From assembly GCA_944989445.1 (NCBI GenBank), contig CALYLW010000038.1, positions 1,537,313 to 1,601,312 of the forward strand: a stretch of 64,000 nt of DNA. The letters are read 5' to 3'. Below the pieces are notes generated by a model. The model worked only from the letters and a program-made list of their open reading frames with translations, did no database searches and had not been told where the DNA came from. Numbering within the stretch: the stretch's first letter is position 1; each line of letters begins with the position of its first letter. The position numbers were made by a program, and so were the translations under genes. The DNA comes from Ampullaceana balthica. Its lineage: Eukaryota > Mollusca > Gastropoda > Lymnaeidae. Below, one piece after another: positions 32,365 to 45,239 of the stretch.

Positions 32365-33560
32365 ATGAGAGGGATCCACCGATCATCGTCGGCGTCTGTG
32401 ATTCCTCCAAGGGCATATGCCACCAACGAGAGACCTCCAGGCATCCCTGTCCTGGGCCAGCTTCTCCGGGATCTTCCAGTCATGGCCAATTCTCTTGATG
32501 TCTGCCTCCAATTCTCGGCGCCAAGTGTTTCTTGGACGGCCTCTTCTCCGCTTACCCTGGGGGTTCTATTTCTGGACTTGTGTATTGGAAGCAGTTTTTC
32601 TTAGTGTATGACCAATCCACCGCTTCTGGAGAATCTATTCCTCAATTGGCTTCTGCTTTGTCCGCTGCCACAGTTAGTAGTTGCTGATTTTTACCGGCCA
32701 GTGAATTATGAGAATCCTTCTTAAACAATTGTTGATAAAGGGCTGGATTCTAGTCAGGTTTACGGCCATTGTTCTCCACGTCTCCATATAGCAGCACGGG
32801 TTTGACCATAGCGTTAACATCCTTACTTTTAACTTGCTGCCTAGGATTCTGGAGACCCAAACATTCTTGAGTTGTTGGAAGGCTGCTCTTGCCTTTCCAA
32901 CCCTTATTTTGACATCAGCGTCTTTACCACCTTGTTTATCTACCTCTTCAAGTGCTTCTCCTTCAAGCATGATGGGTGATGTACTCATGGTGGCATTAAC
33001 TTTGAGGACTTTACTCTTCCCTTTGTGTATGTTGAGACACATGCTATCAGAAGTGGCTGCAACAATGTTTTTTTTCTCCTCCATCTGTTGTTGGGTATGT
33101 GCAAGAAGGGCAAGATCAGCAGCAAAGTCAAGATCATCAAGTTGATCCCACAAGGTCCATTGGATGCCATTCCTTGTTTTTTTTTGTTGTGATGTGTAGA
33201 TGTTTTCATCACCCAGTCAATGGCTAACAAGAACAGGAAGGGTGACCGCAAGCAATCTTATCTCACACCAGTCTTCACCTGGAAAGCATCAGTCCTCTGC
33301 TGACCATGGACAACTCGGCAGTTGATCTTTTCATACGTGTTCCTGATTATATCAGTAATCTTCTGCGGCACCCCATAATGCATTAGCAATCTCCACAGGG
33401 TTTGACTCTCCGCACTGTCGAAGGCTTTTTATAGTCAACAGAGTTGACATAGAGAGACGAGTTCCACTCTAGTGACTGCTCCAGAATGATCGCAGTGTCG
33501 CTATCTCGCCAGTGCAGGATCTGTTGGTGCGAAAGCCAGCTTGTTGGTCACGCAGCAGAA
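32365..33560 (-). mobile_element. 5'-truncated, frameshifted LINE (reverse transcriptase)
   Basis: Minus-strand translation across frames gives RDQQAGFRTNRSCTGEIATL, then FLFLLAIDWVMKT, then LDDLDFAADLALLAHTQQQM, IHKGKSKVLKVN, GKARAAFQQLKNVW, and finally RDAWRSLVGGICP before a stop. This is the RT and C-terminal part of a common animal non-LTR retrotransposon. The catalytic FADD motif reads FAAD, and several frameshifts and stops are present, so it is dead. The endonuclease domain is absent. Confidence 0.9.
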
Positions 33561-33576
33561 GGTCTACAGCATTTTT

Positions 33577-33639
33577 AAATCCCTTATATTAGCTTCACCG
33601 TCTTTTCTGTCTCTTTCTCTCTTTCACACTCTCTCTCTC

Positions 33640-33732
<93 letters not shown>

Positions 33733-34125
33733 GTCGTTCGCGGGCGGAAAAACAAAAGTCAAAAACAAAAGTCAAAAAGTCACTTCCCGTGACGCCATCG
33801 AGCTTGAATTTTGCACATAGACTCGTGTGACCTAACAATGCATCGTACCAAAATTTCAGATCGATCGAATGTACCGTAATTACATTAATGCATGTTTAGT
33901 TTATCTCTATGTAAAACTATATGTAGCGGCCTGCTTTTGTTTACATTCACGTGTAACGCTGAGTTCAGTCCAGCCATCCGTGACCACACCTCCCATTTTA
34001 CAGCAAAGGGGAGTTAAGTCAGTTTCAATCTGTAAATGTGTGTAGTGTTTGAACATAATCAATACTTTTAGTTATGTCTCATATATAATATAATGGATTT
34101 ATAGTCAAAAACTTTGTTTTTACGG
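33577..34125 (+). mobile_element. Unclassified ~500-bp dispersed element, copy A
   Basis: Begins AAATCCCTTATATTAGC and ends near ATAGTCAAAAACTTTGTTTT. The internal landmark AAATTTCAGATCGATCG...GTACCGTAATTA is shared with 37646-38645, 40020-40340 and 63090-63605. It contains a long (CT)n tract (33613-33732). No coding capacity. Confidence 0.6.
33613..33732 (+). repeat. (CT)n microsatellite
   Basis: About 120 bp of nearly pure CT dinucleotide repeat. Confidence 0.98.
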
Positions 34126-34699
34126 GGTTGTTTTAATTTTTATTGTCAACTACAACTTGAACTCGTTAAATGGCAGCAGCTGTAATGTAGAGTGAGCGGT
34201 CTAAAATTCAAAGCACTTGATTAGGACAGTATCGATAAATCCAAGCGCCTCCTGCGATACCTTGCCCTGTAGGCTGACGCTGTGTCTCGGCAGTATATCA
34301 ATACGTTCAATCAAGTTTATTGTAATACCATCCCCCGACACATCCAGGCCGGCTTTAATGCCATCCACAGTCTGGGCAAATGCACACACACAAACACACA
34401 CGGCCCGACACAGGTATAAACAAACAGCGCGTGCAGCTATTTCTTGTATCACGTTCTCAGCTTCTAATAAGGATCAGTTTCTCAGCTGACCTGGCAACAA
34501 TCGGTGCAAACCCAAACAGAGGTGCTTCATTACTTGATTTGTGTATCACAAACATATGTGATTCATTGCTTGATTTGTTTATCCTAGACCTTGGCGCATC
34601 CTTCCACATATATGTGAATCCCAGATAGAAGTGCTTTCATTTCATTGTGAGTTGTGCGCACTTGAGTTGCTAGCACACCCACCGTAACCACTAATAGCA

Positions 34700-35265
34700 A
34701 CTTCTATTATACCTACCACTGCTAGCACACCCACCATTACCTCTGCTAGCACGCACACAGTTACCACTGCTAGCACACCCATCATTACCTCCTTTAGCAC
34801 ACCCGCCATTACCTCCTCTAGCACACCCGCCATTACCTCCTCTAGCAAACCCACCATTACCTCTGCTAGCACATCCACCATTACTTCTGCTAGCACACCC
34901 ACCATTACCTCTGCTAGCACATCCACCATTACCTCTGCTAGCACACCCACCATTACCTCCTCTAGCACATCCACCATTACCTCTGCTAGCACACCCACCA
35001 TTACCTCCTCTAGCATATCCACCATTACCTCTGCTAGCACACCCACCATTACCTCCTCTAGCACATCCACCATTACCTCTGCTAGCACACCCACCATTAC
35101 CTCCTCTAGCATATCCACCATTACCTCTGCTAGCACACCCACCATTACCTCTGCTAGCACATCCACCATTACCTCTGCTAGCACACCCACCATTACCTCC
35201 TCTAGCACATCCACCATTACCTCTGCTAGCACACCCACCATTTCCAATGCTAGCACACTTACGTT
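34700..35265 (-). repeat. 24-bp minisatellite, ~23 copies
   Basis: Plus-strand unit CACCCACCATTACCTCTGCT plus AGCA, alternating with CCTCTAGCACATCC variants so that 48- and 96-bp patterns are visible. The 204-codon minus-strand frame (repeating EVMVGVLA/EVMVDVLE) is a product of the repeat. Confidence 0.95.
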
Positions 35266-36780
35266 AAGCTCATTTAAATATGTATAATTCTATCTGACAT
35301 CCCCATCTTCCCCCACATAACGTATAAAACCCCATCCTCTCTTCCACCTCACCTATCTCCCCCCAACATCTCCATAGCCTACACTGTACGACACCCCGGG
35401 TGTCGGCCCTGGAAGGTCAACATGAAAAAGCATTCAAACTCGCCCTCAAATCGGGGGTGCCTATTTCATTGTGCGCCCCGAGCCGCGTATTAATCGATGG
35501 CTCCGATAGGCTGCCGGTCTGCTATCGGCCGCCATCTTAGAAGGTTTCAAGCTCTCAGACGAGCTGCAAGCAGCAGGACCCGAGACTTATCACCGTCGTA
35601 GATGAAATTAAACACGTGCTTTAATAGCCGGTCAAATTTCATTGACTTTAAAAACATGATTGTGGAACGCTGCTGTTTTAACTGTGTTGGGAAATCTTGC
35701 ACACGAGCCATGAAGTTGGTATCATTGCCTCTGCTCGTATCATTGCCTCTGCTCGTATCATTGCCTCTGCTAGCATACAATGGTGGGAAAAAGTTGGATC
35801 AAAAAAAATTCATAGAAACACATACAGTTGTGGCTCTTAGCATACTTAACAAAATTTGATGTCAATATTTTCGATACCACATACACCCCTCCCCACCCTT
35901 GAAGCTTGATCAAACCGATGCTCAGGCTCCCAAAAAAAATTGACCCTTTCCCAACAATCACCCCCCCCCCGTCCGCCCCAGTCTCAGCTCCACACCCGCC
36001 TTCCCGAGAGATAATCCTTAATCTAATCCCACAGCCCAATCAGTTCCCCATCCTGTAATCACAAAAGTTAAACAAAAGAGCTTCTCGGATTGCAGCTCAA
36101 ACGCACAAACAAAACAATCCTATAAATTTATCGCTCGGTTGTCTTCTGTAATCTCAGAGCCAGAATGTTCAGACAAACGAACTTGAGGTGGAGATTCTGC
36201 TTCGAGATTAAAGCGTGTTCCTTGAAGTTTTATCATTATTCGGATGTTTAAGTCGCGTCAAGGTGCCAAGCACTTAAAATAAATGCTCTCGCTGGATTGG
36301 GAGAGATTATTGGGTGGAACGCATCGGATTCATTGATGTTGTATCTTACTTGGGTTTAGGCGGATTAAGTAAATTGCCCACCATTTTTTTTTAAAGTGGA
36401 GCTTTTTAACTCCAATCATAGAACGTATAATGGGGTATATTGGTGTACATAGGAGTATAATGGGGTATATTGGTGTACATAGGAGTATAATGGTTGATAT
36501 AAGAACTTTAAAATATTGAATTATGATAATAAATGGTATTAATAATTACAACGCCTTCCTTACTAAACATCATATCTCTGTCTCAGAATTTTGACGCATT
36601 TAATTGAATTCAAGAATCATTGTTTCATTCCACTTTAAGTTTAGGACTTTGCCAAATATATTCCTGGAGTTTCGTGGGGAAAATGGGGGATGGGGGGAAA
36701 TCGGATTTTATAAATGTATCAGCGTCGGCACCACAATAGGAGGGTGCCGAGAGTAAGCCCCCCACCCCCCACCGAACGAA
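35266..36780. other. No gene recognised
   Basis: Mixed sequence. 35380-35540 is GC-rich and CpG-containing. 36420-36490 holds a 37-bp direct repeat around GTATAATGGGGTATATTGGT. No open frame matches a family I know. Confidence 0.5.
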
Positions 36781-36784
36781 AGAC

Positions 36785-37000
36785 TTCCATCCCTGTGTGG
36801 CCACAGCCCGTGCAGGTATTCAGTCCGCCACACCACTTCCTTCCACTCAGACCTAACCGATTCCTTTCTTCTCCGAACATTTGATGCCCAGTTGCTGTAG
36901 ATCTTTCTCTACATCATCTATCCGTCCAAGCCTAGTTCTTCCCTCGAGCCGTTTTCCTTTTCGGGTTTTGGTGGTACACCCTCTTTGCTCCTCTTTCATT
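36785..37000 (-). mobile_element. C-terminal fragment of a non-LTR retrotransposon ORF
   Basis: Minus-strand frame reads RLEGRTRLGRIDDVEKDLQQ then LGIKCSEKKGIG before a stop. It matches the typical end of the same kind of RT polyprotein (RGRPRLRWIDDVEKDLQxLGI). The upstream RT domain is not present here. Confidence 0.65.
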
Positions 37001-37645
37001 TGCCTTTTTTTTTCAAAGTGGAACAAGACACTAAATTCATAGTAATTGTGTATCCCTGAGATTGGTTGAGTGCCTAAAGTTAGGATTCAAACCAGTGCCA
37101 CCGCAAATATAAAATCTTAAATATTTAGTTTATCATTTTGACGCTACGTATATTTTAGGCGATATTTCCATGAAAATAATATAGTTTCCACAAGTTATAA
37201 ATAAATTAGGCACTCGTTTTGTAATCGCTGCCATTAAAAGCTGCCGCTTTTATATCTTTTGTTGATTTTTTTTTACACAAGTATCGAATACCTTTTTCGT
37301 GCATAGCATTGGTGAACTCTTCTGTGGTGGAGATAATTTGTATTTTGCGGGGAGTAACTCTGCCAATGTAGGGGGTAACTCTATCTCTCTGTTAGATTGT
37401 AATTTTACCTACCAATGCGAGGTAACTGTTCTGACCGATAACATGGCAACTAACAGTGCATGCATCTTATAAGTCTGCAACTGAACGTGAATGTCACTTT
37501 ACACGTGTCTTTAAAAACATGTCACAATCGTCCATATAGAATAGTCACAATAATGACAAGTGACTGACAATTCAATACCATTAGGTACGCATAACACAAC
37601 TTTTGATACATTGTTGTACATTTCTTCTTTTATTTAAAGATATTT

Positions 37646-38645
37646 AAAATCCTTTATATTAACTCGTGGTGTCTGGTTGCTTGGTTGAACCCTTGATTGC
37701 TTGTCGGTCGCCAAAACTTTGGATCGATTTTTAACCCACTTCCTCGTAAGCTAGCGAGCTGAAATTTAGCAGGCAGTTTGGTGGCGATGATAAAAACTAT
37801 GTATCAAAATTTCAGATTGATCACATGTACCGTAATTGAATTATTAATTTTTTAGATTATTTTATTTATTCCTATGTATCATGTTATTTTTTGAGATAGA
37901 GAGTAAGGGTGCGCATTATATTGAACAACCTTTCTGTCGCGCAATTAGGTGCGTATTTTATTGACAACACTTTTTATAAACATATTCCTGATCGGTGCGC
38001 ATTATATTAAACATATTTTACGACACAACTACAAATTTGTATTTTTGGATGGTCTTGCGCTGCGTATTATAATGAACATTCTTTTAGTTACTTCTCGTAC
38101 ATAAAGGATTTATAGTCAAAAACTTGTTTTTTACGGTTATTTTTTAAAATCCTTTATATTAACTCGTGGTGTCTGGTTGAACTCTTGATTGCTTGTCGGT
38201 CACCAAAACTTTGGATCGATTTTTAACCCACTTCCTCGTAAGCTAGCGAGCTGAAATTTAGCAGGCAGTTTTGTGGCGATGATAAAAACTATGTATCAAA
38301 ATTTCAGATCGATCGCACGTACGGTAATTAAATTATTGAATTTTTAGATTATGATATTTATTCCTATGTACATATAACATATTATCTTTTGAGATAGAGT
38401 GTCGCGGTGCGTATTATATTGAACAACCTTTCTGTCGCGCAATAAGGTGCGTATTTTATTGACAACACTTTTTATAAACATATTCCTGATCGGTGCGCAT
38501 TATGTTAAACACGTTTTACGACACAACTGCAATTTTGTATTTTTGGATAGTCTTGCGCTGCGTATTATAATGAACATTCTTTTAGTTACTTCTCGTACAT
38601 AAAGGATTTATAGTGAAAAACTTGTTTTTTTTACGTTTTTTTAAA
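37646..38645 (+). mobile_element. Unclassified ~500-bp dispersed element, tandem dimer
   Basis: Two head-to-tail copies of exactly 500 bp period (AAAATCCTTTATATTAACTC at 37646 and 38146; a third start at ~38645), about 93-95% alike by eye. Each ends GGATTTATAGTCAAAAAC before TTGTTTTTTACGG. Copies carry GATCGATTTTTAACCCACTT and TGCGCATTATATT-like motifs. No coding capacity. Confidence 0.7.
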
Positions 38646-38707
38646 AAATCCTTTATTTCACCCCATCATGTACAAATGAAGTACTTAATACCGTATTGAT
38701 TTTAAGT

Positions 38708-38990
38708 GCAGCACACGTCATTAAACAAGGTGCACACGTCATTAAACAGGGTTCACACTATAAACAATGCCTTATGTTCCACTGATAGTACAGCACACGT
38801 CATTAAACAGGATCCACACGTCATTAAACAGGATCCACACGTCATTAACAGGGTGCACACTATAAACAACGCCTTTTGTTCCACTGATAGTACAACACAC
38901 GTCATTAAACAAGGTGCACACGTCATTAAACAAGGTGCACACTTCATTAAACAGGGTGCACACTATAAACAACGCCTTATGTTCCTGTGA
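38708..38990 (+). repeat. Compound ~18-bp repeat
   Basis: CACACGTCATTAAACAGG units interspersed three times with a segment containing CACTATAAACAACGCCTTAT, giving a longer composite period. Confidence 0.85.
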
Positions 38991-39094
38991 TAGTGAGCAC
39001 TGCCCCGCGGACAGGGAAACAAATTCTTTAATCAAAGGCCAGAATTTCTTTCATATTATATTTGTTTGGATTGCCGGTCTCGGGCCTTAGCACG

Positions 39095-39230
39095 GCGGTA
39101 GATACAAAGGCAGTGGCGTAGCCGGGTCTTAGAAATATATACGAAGGCAGTGGCGTGGCCGGGTCTTAGAAATATATACGAAGGCAGTGGCGTAGCCGGG
39201 TCTTAGCACAGCGGCAGATACGAAGGCAGG
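39095..39230 (+). repeat. ~49-bp repeat, ~3 copies
   Basis: Unit contains AAGGCAGTGGCGTAGCCGGG and TCTTAGAAATATATACG. CAGTGGCGTAGCC resembles a hAT-type end. Confidence 0.7.
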
Positions 39231-39435
39231 GACACCTATGAAGGGTGGACAAAGATTTTTGCCCCAGAAACAAAGTGTGAACTTTGACAATTTTCAACAT
39301 GAGATTTTCCCACGCTAGAAGGCCAGAGATGGTCATAAAAAAGTACAGTTATCTAGAGATGGTATACGGTACAAGTAAAAAGCACAAGTCTAAAGATGAC
39401 ACACGGGACAAGTAACAGGTAAATAAATAAAGGTA

Positions 39436-39916
39436 AAAAAGGATTTTTAAAAACCACGTTTTTATAAGTGGACTAAAAAGAATAAAATAATTTAAAATTT
39501 CTAATTTCAAGTACTTCCATTTAATATGACTAAAACATGGGTCGGGCGCTTATGTGGTTTAAAATATGCAGTTCACTCATTCTCTCACTTATGCATCTCT
39601 CTTTTGCCTTCAAACTTATATGCTCAAGTACTATGATGTAATATGACTAAAAACGCGGGGCGGGCGCTTATCAGGCTTAACTAATTCAATTCACTCATTT
39701 TCTTACTGGTCATTTGTAAACCCTAATCATTTTAGGCAAACGCCTAAAAAGCGTCCGCCCACGTTTTTAGTCATATTACATCATAGTACTTGAGCATATA
39801 AGTTTGAAATTTTTATAAATCCAGAAAAAGACGTGTGCTTCACCAATCTGTGGAAAAAAAAATATTTTCTTCTTTTTAGTCCGCTTATAAAAACGTGGTT
39901 TTTAAAAATCTTTTTT
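39436..39916 (+). mobile_element. Fold-back element with long inverted repeats (481 bp)
   Basis: The outer arms (39436-39482 and 39870-39916) pair over about 45 bp around GATTTTTAAAAACCACGTTT. A second, inner inverted pair (39609-39668 and 39748-39808) pairs over about 55 bp around ATGATGTAATATGACTAAAA. TA dinucleotides flank the outer ends (39434-39435, 39917-39918), suggesting a Tc1/mariner-type MITE. Confidence 0.65.
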
Positions 39917-40019
39917 TATGCTTCCATTTATTTTATTCTTTTTAGTCTTCTTGCAAAATGATGAGAAAATCGAGTAAATTGATAAAAAAAATTATTCTAA
40001 GTGTATGCTATGGTGAGTT

Positions 40020-40340
40020 TTGAAGTATTATGTTCACATATATGATATAATACGCATTGCCCGACAAACATTTACAGACTAGAAATGACTGATCTCCCCT
40101 TGCCTTGATGTTAAACATGGTTGATGTGGTCGGGGTTGGTGTGAACTCGGCACGTGAATGTAATTGTAATGTAAACAAGAGCAGACGGATAATACATATG
40201 CTTATATATAGATAAACTAAAAAGTTCAATAATTTAAAAACAGTACATTCGATCGATCTGAAATTTTGATACAATGCATTGTCATCCACGATCTATCTGT
40301 GGTAAAACTTTGAGATCTCTAGTACCATCAGAAGTGGTTT
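40020..40340 (-). mobile_element. Unclassified dispersed element, partial copy
   Basis: Shares CGACAAACATTTACAGACT and TCGATCGATCTGAAATTTTG with the minus-orientation copy at 63090-63605; both ends decayed. Confidence 0.5.
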
Positions 40341-40574
40341 AATTTTACGTTGGCAGATTTGAAAAATTGTGGACAAACAGTAACGAAAGTGAGTTACTAA
40401 AAACGTGGTAATAAAATGACACAGTACAGCAACAATATGAAAGAAATACACGTTAAATTATTCTATAAATACATGTTATATTATTCTATATAACGACTTT
40501 GTTTTTACTGTTTGTGGGTACAGGTAACCTAAATTAACATTAACCATAGCCTAACCATATCGTTAGCATAACCA

Positions 40575-40740
40575 AGTCTCTAGCCCAGCCCTATCCCTAA
40601 CCTGACCCTATCCCTAACCTGACCCTATCACTAACCTGACCCTATCACTAACCTGGCCCTATCACTAACCTGACCCTATCACTAACCTGAACCTATCACT
40701 AACCTGACCCTATCACTAACCTGACCCTATCACTAACTTA
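40575..40740 (+). repeat. 17-bp repeat, ~9 copies
   Basis: Unit ACCCTATCACTAACCTG, degenerate at the left (CCCTATCCCTAACCTG). Confidence 0.9.
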
Positions 40741-41815
40741 CATGTAGTTTAGATCTGTATCTCTTGTCCATCTAATGATGTCCACGGCCATATCGTTATA
40801 CCCGCCAGCGAGAGCAAACACATGACTACAGTCGTGATAGAATGAATTCCCCATTTGAGAACCGTTCATTGAATCCAACCGAAGCCAGCAGGAAACATCG
40901 ATAAAATGTACGTCTGCTAAATAATCGAATGGAAAAAAAAGTGTGGGGGCGGGGAATCGGCGTTTGAAGGTGTCGGCCAGTAAATGTCAAAGCTGGAACA
41001 ACACTATCGAGTCTTAGTAACGCCCTCATAAATACTGACACATGTCGGACATCACTGTGGGAACATCATAGGTGGGAACATCATAGTGGGAACATCATAG
41101 TCTTGTTCTCGGGTGGGGTGCGGTGGGGGAGGGGGGGGGAGTTCGTTCTACCACCTGGACACAGGATGGCATTAGCGGGTCGGTCGATCACGTTACCTGG
41201 GAGCTGATCGCAGCAAAAGGATAACAATCACATTTGGTGATCTCAGTGAAAAACAAATCAGAAGAAAAATATAACGTGTAACTTACGGATAATATCAAAG
41301 GGAAATAATAGGTGATGTGGAACCTAAGGGAGAAAATTAAGGCGGGATTTTTAGGTGAGGTTAGTATGTGGGATTTTTAGGTGGCCCATCAAGGTGGAAT
41401 CATTTAGGCGGGGAATGTAGGGGGTTATTTTGGTGGGATTTTTAGGCAGGATAACGGTGGCATTTTTAAGGTGGGTATTCAGGTGGGATTTCATAGGGAG
41501 TTTGTTAGAGAAGGTATGTAGGTGGGATACCTAGGTGACGCCATATATAAAAAAGGGTTTGGTCGTAAATTTAGTTGATGTATCTAGATGTGAGTTTGAT
41601 ATTTAGGTTTAAAATCAAATTTGATATTCGGGTGCATTAGTTAATTTTGCTATGGGGGTGTATTATTTACGTGTTATATTTAGGTGTAATTTTAAGTAGC
41701 GATCATTACCATGAACGCATAAATATTACAACTAATATTAGGACTAAAAAATGATGGAATTTTAGGTGGCTGTGTGTCCTTTTATGTCTAAATGACTTTC
41801 TAGACTTCCTTCCAA
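40741..41815. other. No gene; degenerate G-rich short repeats
   Basis: 41041-41100 has four copies of GGGAACATCATAG; 41340-41540 has scattered GGTGGGATTTTTAGG motifs. No coding signal. Confidence 0.6.
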
Positions 41816-41819
41816 GCCA

Positions 41820-42470
41820 ATGTAAGGCACACAAGTAATGTAAAGAGCACACATGTCATGTTAAGAACACATATGTAATGTAAAGAGTACACACGTCTTG
41901 TAAAGAGCACACACGTCTTGTAAAGAGTACTCATGTACTATGAAGAGCAGACATTTCATGTAAAGAGCAGACATTTCATGTAAAGAGCAGACATTTCATG
42001 TAAAGAGCACACATTTCATGCAAAAGGCGAACATGTAATGTAAAGAGAACACATGTAATGTAAGAGCACACATGTAATGTAAGAGCACACATGTCAAGTA
42101 AAGTTCACACATGTGATTAAAGAGCACACATTTCATGTAAAGAGCACGTATGTATTGTAAAGATCACCAATGTCTTGTAAAGATCACACATGTAATGTAA
42201 AGATCAAACATGTAATGTAAAGACCACACATGCCATGTAGAGAGCAAACATGTCTTGTAAAGATCACACATGTCATGTAAATATCACACATGTCATGTAA
42301 AGATTACACATGTCATGTAAAGATCACATATGTCATGTAAAGATCACACATGTCATGTAAAGATCACACATGTAATGTAAAGACCACATATGCCATGTAA
42401 AGAGCAAACATGCCTTGTAAAGATCACACATGCCATGTAAAGAGCAAACATGTTAAGTAACGCACCACTG
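41820..42470 (+). repeat. 20-bp minisatellite, ~32 copies, degenerate
   Basis: Unit CACACATGTCATGTAAAGAT with GAGCAC/GACCAC and TAATG/TCTTG variants. Older-looking than the uniform arrays. Confidence 0.9.
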
Positions 42471-43077
42471 TCTTCAGATAGGTATGATGCAAACATATAT
42501 CAAAACAACAGCCCACAATAAAAGTGATTTATTTTTTAGCAAAGTTTCATTGATTTTCACTGTGCAATACTCTATGCGCCACGAAAACGTTCTCAGTAAA
42601 ATATATCAACAGTTTTGAACACTTTATGTGACGGACAACGGCCTTTCTAATGTTTCCTTTTCGTCAGTGACACATTGGCTCAGCTGGGAATGATGGGAAA
42701 CGTCCAGTCTGGACGATAACTTCCGTTGTGACGAGCCGCAGACGGAAGGACCGGACTTACGGCAGTCGTAAAAACGTAGTCTCGAGACAAATGGTTAGAG
42801 CGGGGAAAGTGCCATAACTCTTGTGTGCCGGCCACTATCCCGACAGCGTAATCTCTGCCGGGACACCCTGCAGTCACAGGTGCCCTGCGGGTATCTGGAT
42901 CCTGCTGTCGACGGTACTGTAGTGTGACAATCCCGAGATTAAAATACATCTATAGGTGAGTTAATGGGGTGGGGTTGGGGGGGGGGCTTACACAAGGTTA
43001 CAACACAGACATTAAGGACTAACATAGTATGGTCTCTGGAGAGGATTTCCATATGGAAATACCGGAATTTATCTAAA

Positions 43078-43290
43078 CATCATGGCATTCGTTATGTCGT
43101 CATGGCATTCGTCATATCATCATTGCATTCGTAATGTTGTTGTGACATTCGTAATTTCGTCATGGCATTCTTCATATCGTCAAGGCATTCGTCATATCGT
43201 CATGGCATTGGTCATATCGTCATGGCACTCGTCATATCGTCATGGCATTCGTCATATCGTCATGGCATTCGTCAGATCGTCACGGTATTG
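43078..43290 (+). repeat. 20-bp minisatellite, ~11 copies
   Basis: Unit CATGGCATTCGTCATATCGT. The 42471-43077 stretch to its left has no recognised gene. Confidence 0.9.
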
Positions 43291-44006
43291 TACATGTTTT
43301 TGAGACGTTCGTCATGTCGTCGGAAGACATTTTGCCAGATTTCTGAGCTGTGGGGCAGGTTAAATGCCAGGGTGGACTGTAGAAAAATGTCACTGACATT
43401 GTCATTGTCGGCTTAGGCTAACGACAACATGATGTTTTGACGTTATGTCAATCATACGGTTGTCTTATGGGCCAAAAAGACCCAAAGAACCTTTCCTGGG
43501 TTTTTTTTTAAAGACAAAACCCTAACAAAACAACAACAACATGTCCGAACAACCAGGTGGAACTTGTTCGTCCAACAGAAGCCACATCCCCCCCTCCAAC
43601 CCACACCCACACACACACATCACGCGCCAGTTGGACGACGGGAGATAACCACAGTGATAGAAACGCCTCAGAAAGGTCATGGACCGATGCAACCCTCAGC
43701 GCCCCCTTGTGGACGTTCTTAGACAGACGGACAGACAGACAGTGGCTCTGCTAGAGACTAGAGGCAAGACCAACAAAATTCAGGACACATCTCAATTCAC
43801 TCAACGGGGAAAAAAAAGAAGAAAAAAAAGATAAATGTAAATGAAGTTGTTCTTTTTTTGTTATTATTTATCCTTCAAGTCTGAGAGTCCTTCTAAATGC
43901 CGTTCATTACCGATGTTAAATTGTGCCGTTTAATGTACACCTCTCTTAAATAATTGAACCAAAATTATCTTATCGTAATCTTATTTTATCGGTTACAGAC
44001 GCTCAT

Positions 44007-44219
44007 TCAGAAAAGAAGATTATTTCGTCCTGCGCTTATCCGTAGTTTATGTACAGCCTTGCATTTTTTAATTAGAGTTTTAAATGTTGATAGATTGTTG
44101 GTTTTCCTGGTTTCCTCAGGCAACCCATTCCACGTCCGAATTCCAGACGGGAAGAATGATAATTTGTATTTGATTTTAAAATCATTTTCCAAGTAATTCA
44201 AGCAACTATTTCTTCCCAT
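44007..44219 (-). mobile_element. C-terminal RT fragment of a non-LTR retrotransposon
   Basis: Minus-strand frame contains YKLSFFPSGIRTWNGLPEET followed by LSTFKTLIKKC. It matches the common SFFPRTIRxWNxLP end of LINE ORF2 proteins (Jockey/CR1-like). Related decayed copies are at 32205-32350 and 54610-54790. 5' truncated. Confidence 0.75.
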
Positions 44220-44269
44220 GTTACAAACTCACTGATTCCCGTGGCATGGACGCTACCCCTTTGAGTCCA

Positions 44270-44660
44270 TCCATCGGCAACAGCCAAACAACCGAGGCGG
44301 TACAGAAAGAAAGGAAACAACAGCCAAGCAACCAAGGTGGTACTGAAAGAAATGAAACAACAGCCAAGCAGCGAGGAGGTACAGAAAGAAATGAAACAAC
44401 AGCCAAACAACCAAGGTGGTACAGAAAGAAATGAAACAACAGCCAAACAGCCAAGGTGGTACAGAAAGAAATGAAACAACAGCCGAACAACCAAGGTGGT
44501 ACTGAAAGAAATGAAACAACAGCCAAACAGTCAAAGTGGTACTGAAAGAAATGAAACAACAGCCAAACAGCCAAGGTGGTACAGAAAGAAATGAAACAAC
44601 AGCCAAACAACCAAGGTGGTACTGAAGGAAATAAATAACAGTCAAACAGCCACTGTGCTG
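44270..44660 (+). repeat. 40-bp minisatellite, ~10 copies
   Basis: Unit CCAAGGTGGTACAGAAAGAA plus ATGAAACAACAGCCAAACAA. The long minus-strand frames over it (repeating FLSVPPWLFGCC) are repeat artefacts. Confidence 0.95.
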
Positions 44661-45239
44661 AAGGAAATAGCAAGTTTTTAATATCTTCGCGTGAGACTTT
44701 TTTTTTAATAAGCTTAGTCTGAACGTATTTTTTATTGGTCGAAAAGCAGAGGAACAATGAATAGACACGCCGTGTGACAAAGCTATTAATTCCTTCCCAC
44801 AAGGAATGGACCTTTGAGGAGAGCTGATAAATACAGGGTGGTTGGGGGGGAGGGAAGATTGTAAAAATAAAATAATAAAAAGCCAGAAAATTTTCCCACC
44901 ATCAAAGTACCAACAGTAGGAGATAATCCTGTCTATCATTATCATATCCACTGGGGAAATTGGATTTCACAGTTGACTTGTGGGCGGGGGGGGGTACATC
45001 CTCTGATAAGCTGAAAATGTTTGTGTGGGATTAGAGTGTAGCGTGCTGCGGGGGGGGGGCGGGGGCGTGGTAGAAACTTGGTGTTAAAGAATGTTATGGG
45101 GCGAATGTTAAGGAATATAAATATAGTGTGGCTATAGACTGCATGGACACTGAGGAATTGCGTTGACCAGTCTGACACTTTGTCCATTTTTTACAGACGT
45201 TTATGATTATGCATGTACTGCTTTCGTTTATCAGTTCTT

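Noticed and set aside
34642..35256. 204-codon EVMVGVLA-type minus frame
   Set aside because: 24-bp minisatellite; composition and perfect periodicity explain it.
40575..40740. Interstitial telomere repeat
   Set aside because: The 17-bp unit ACCCTATCACTAACCTG contains telomere-like pieces but not TTAGGG tandem repeats.
42680..42949. Minus frame of 89 codons in GC-rich sequence
   Set aside because: No recognisable domain or splice context; the composition alone can give such a frame.
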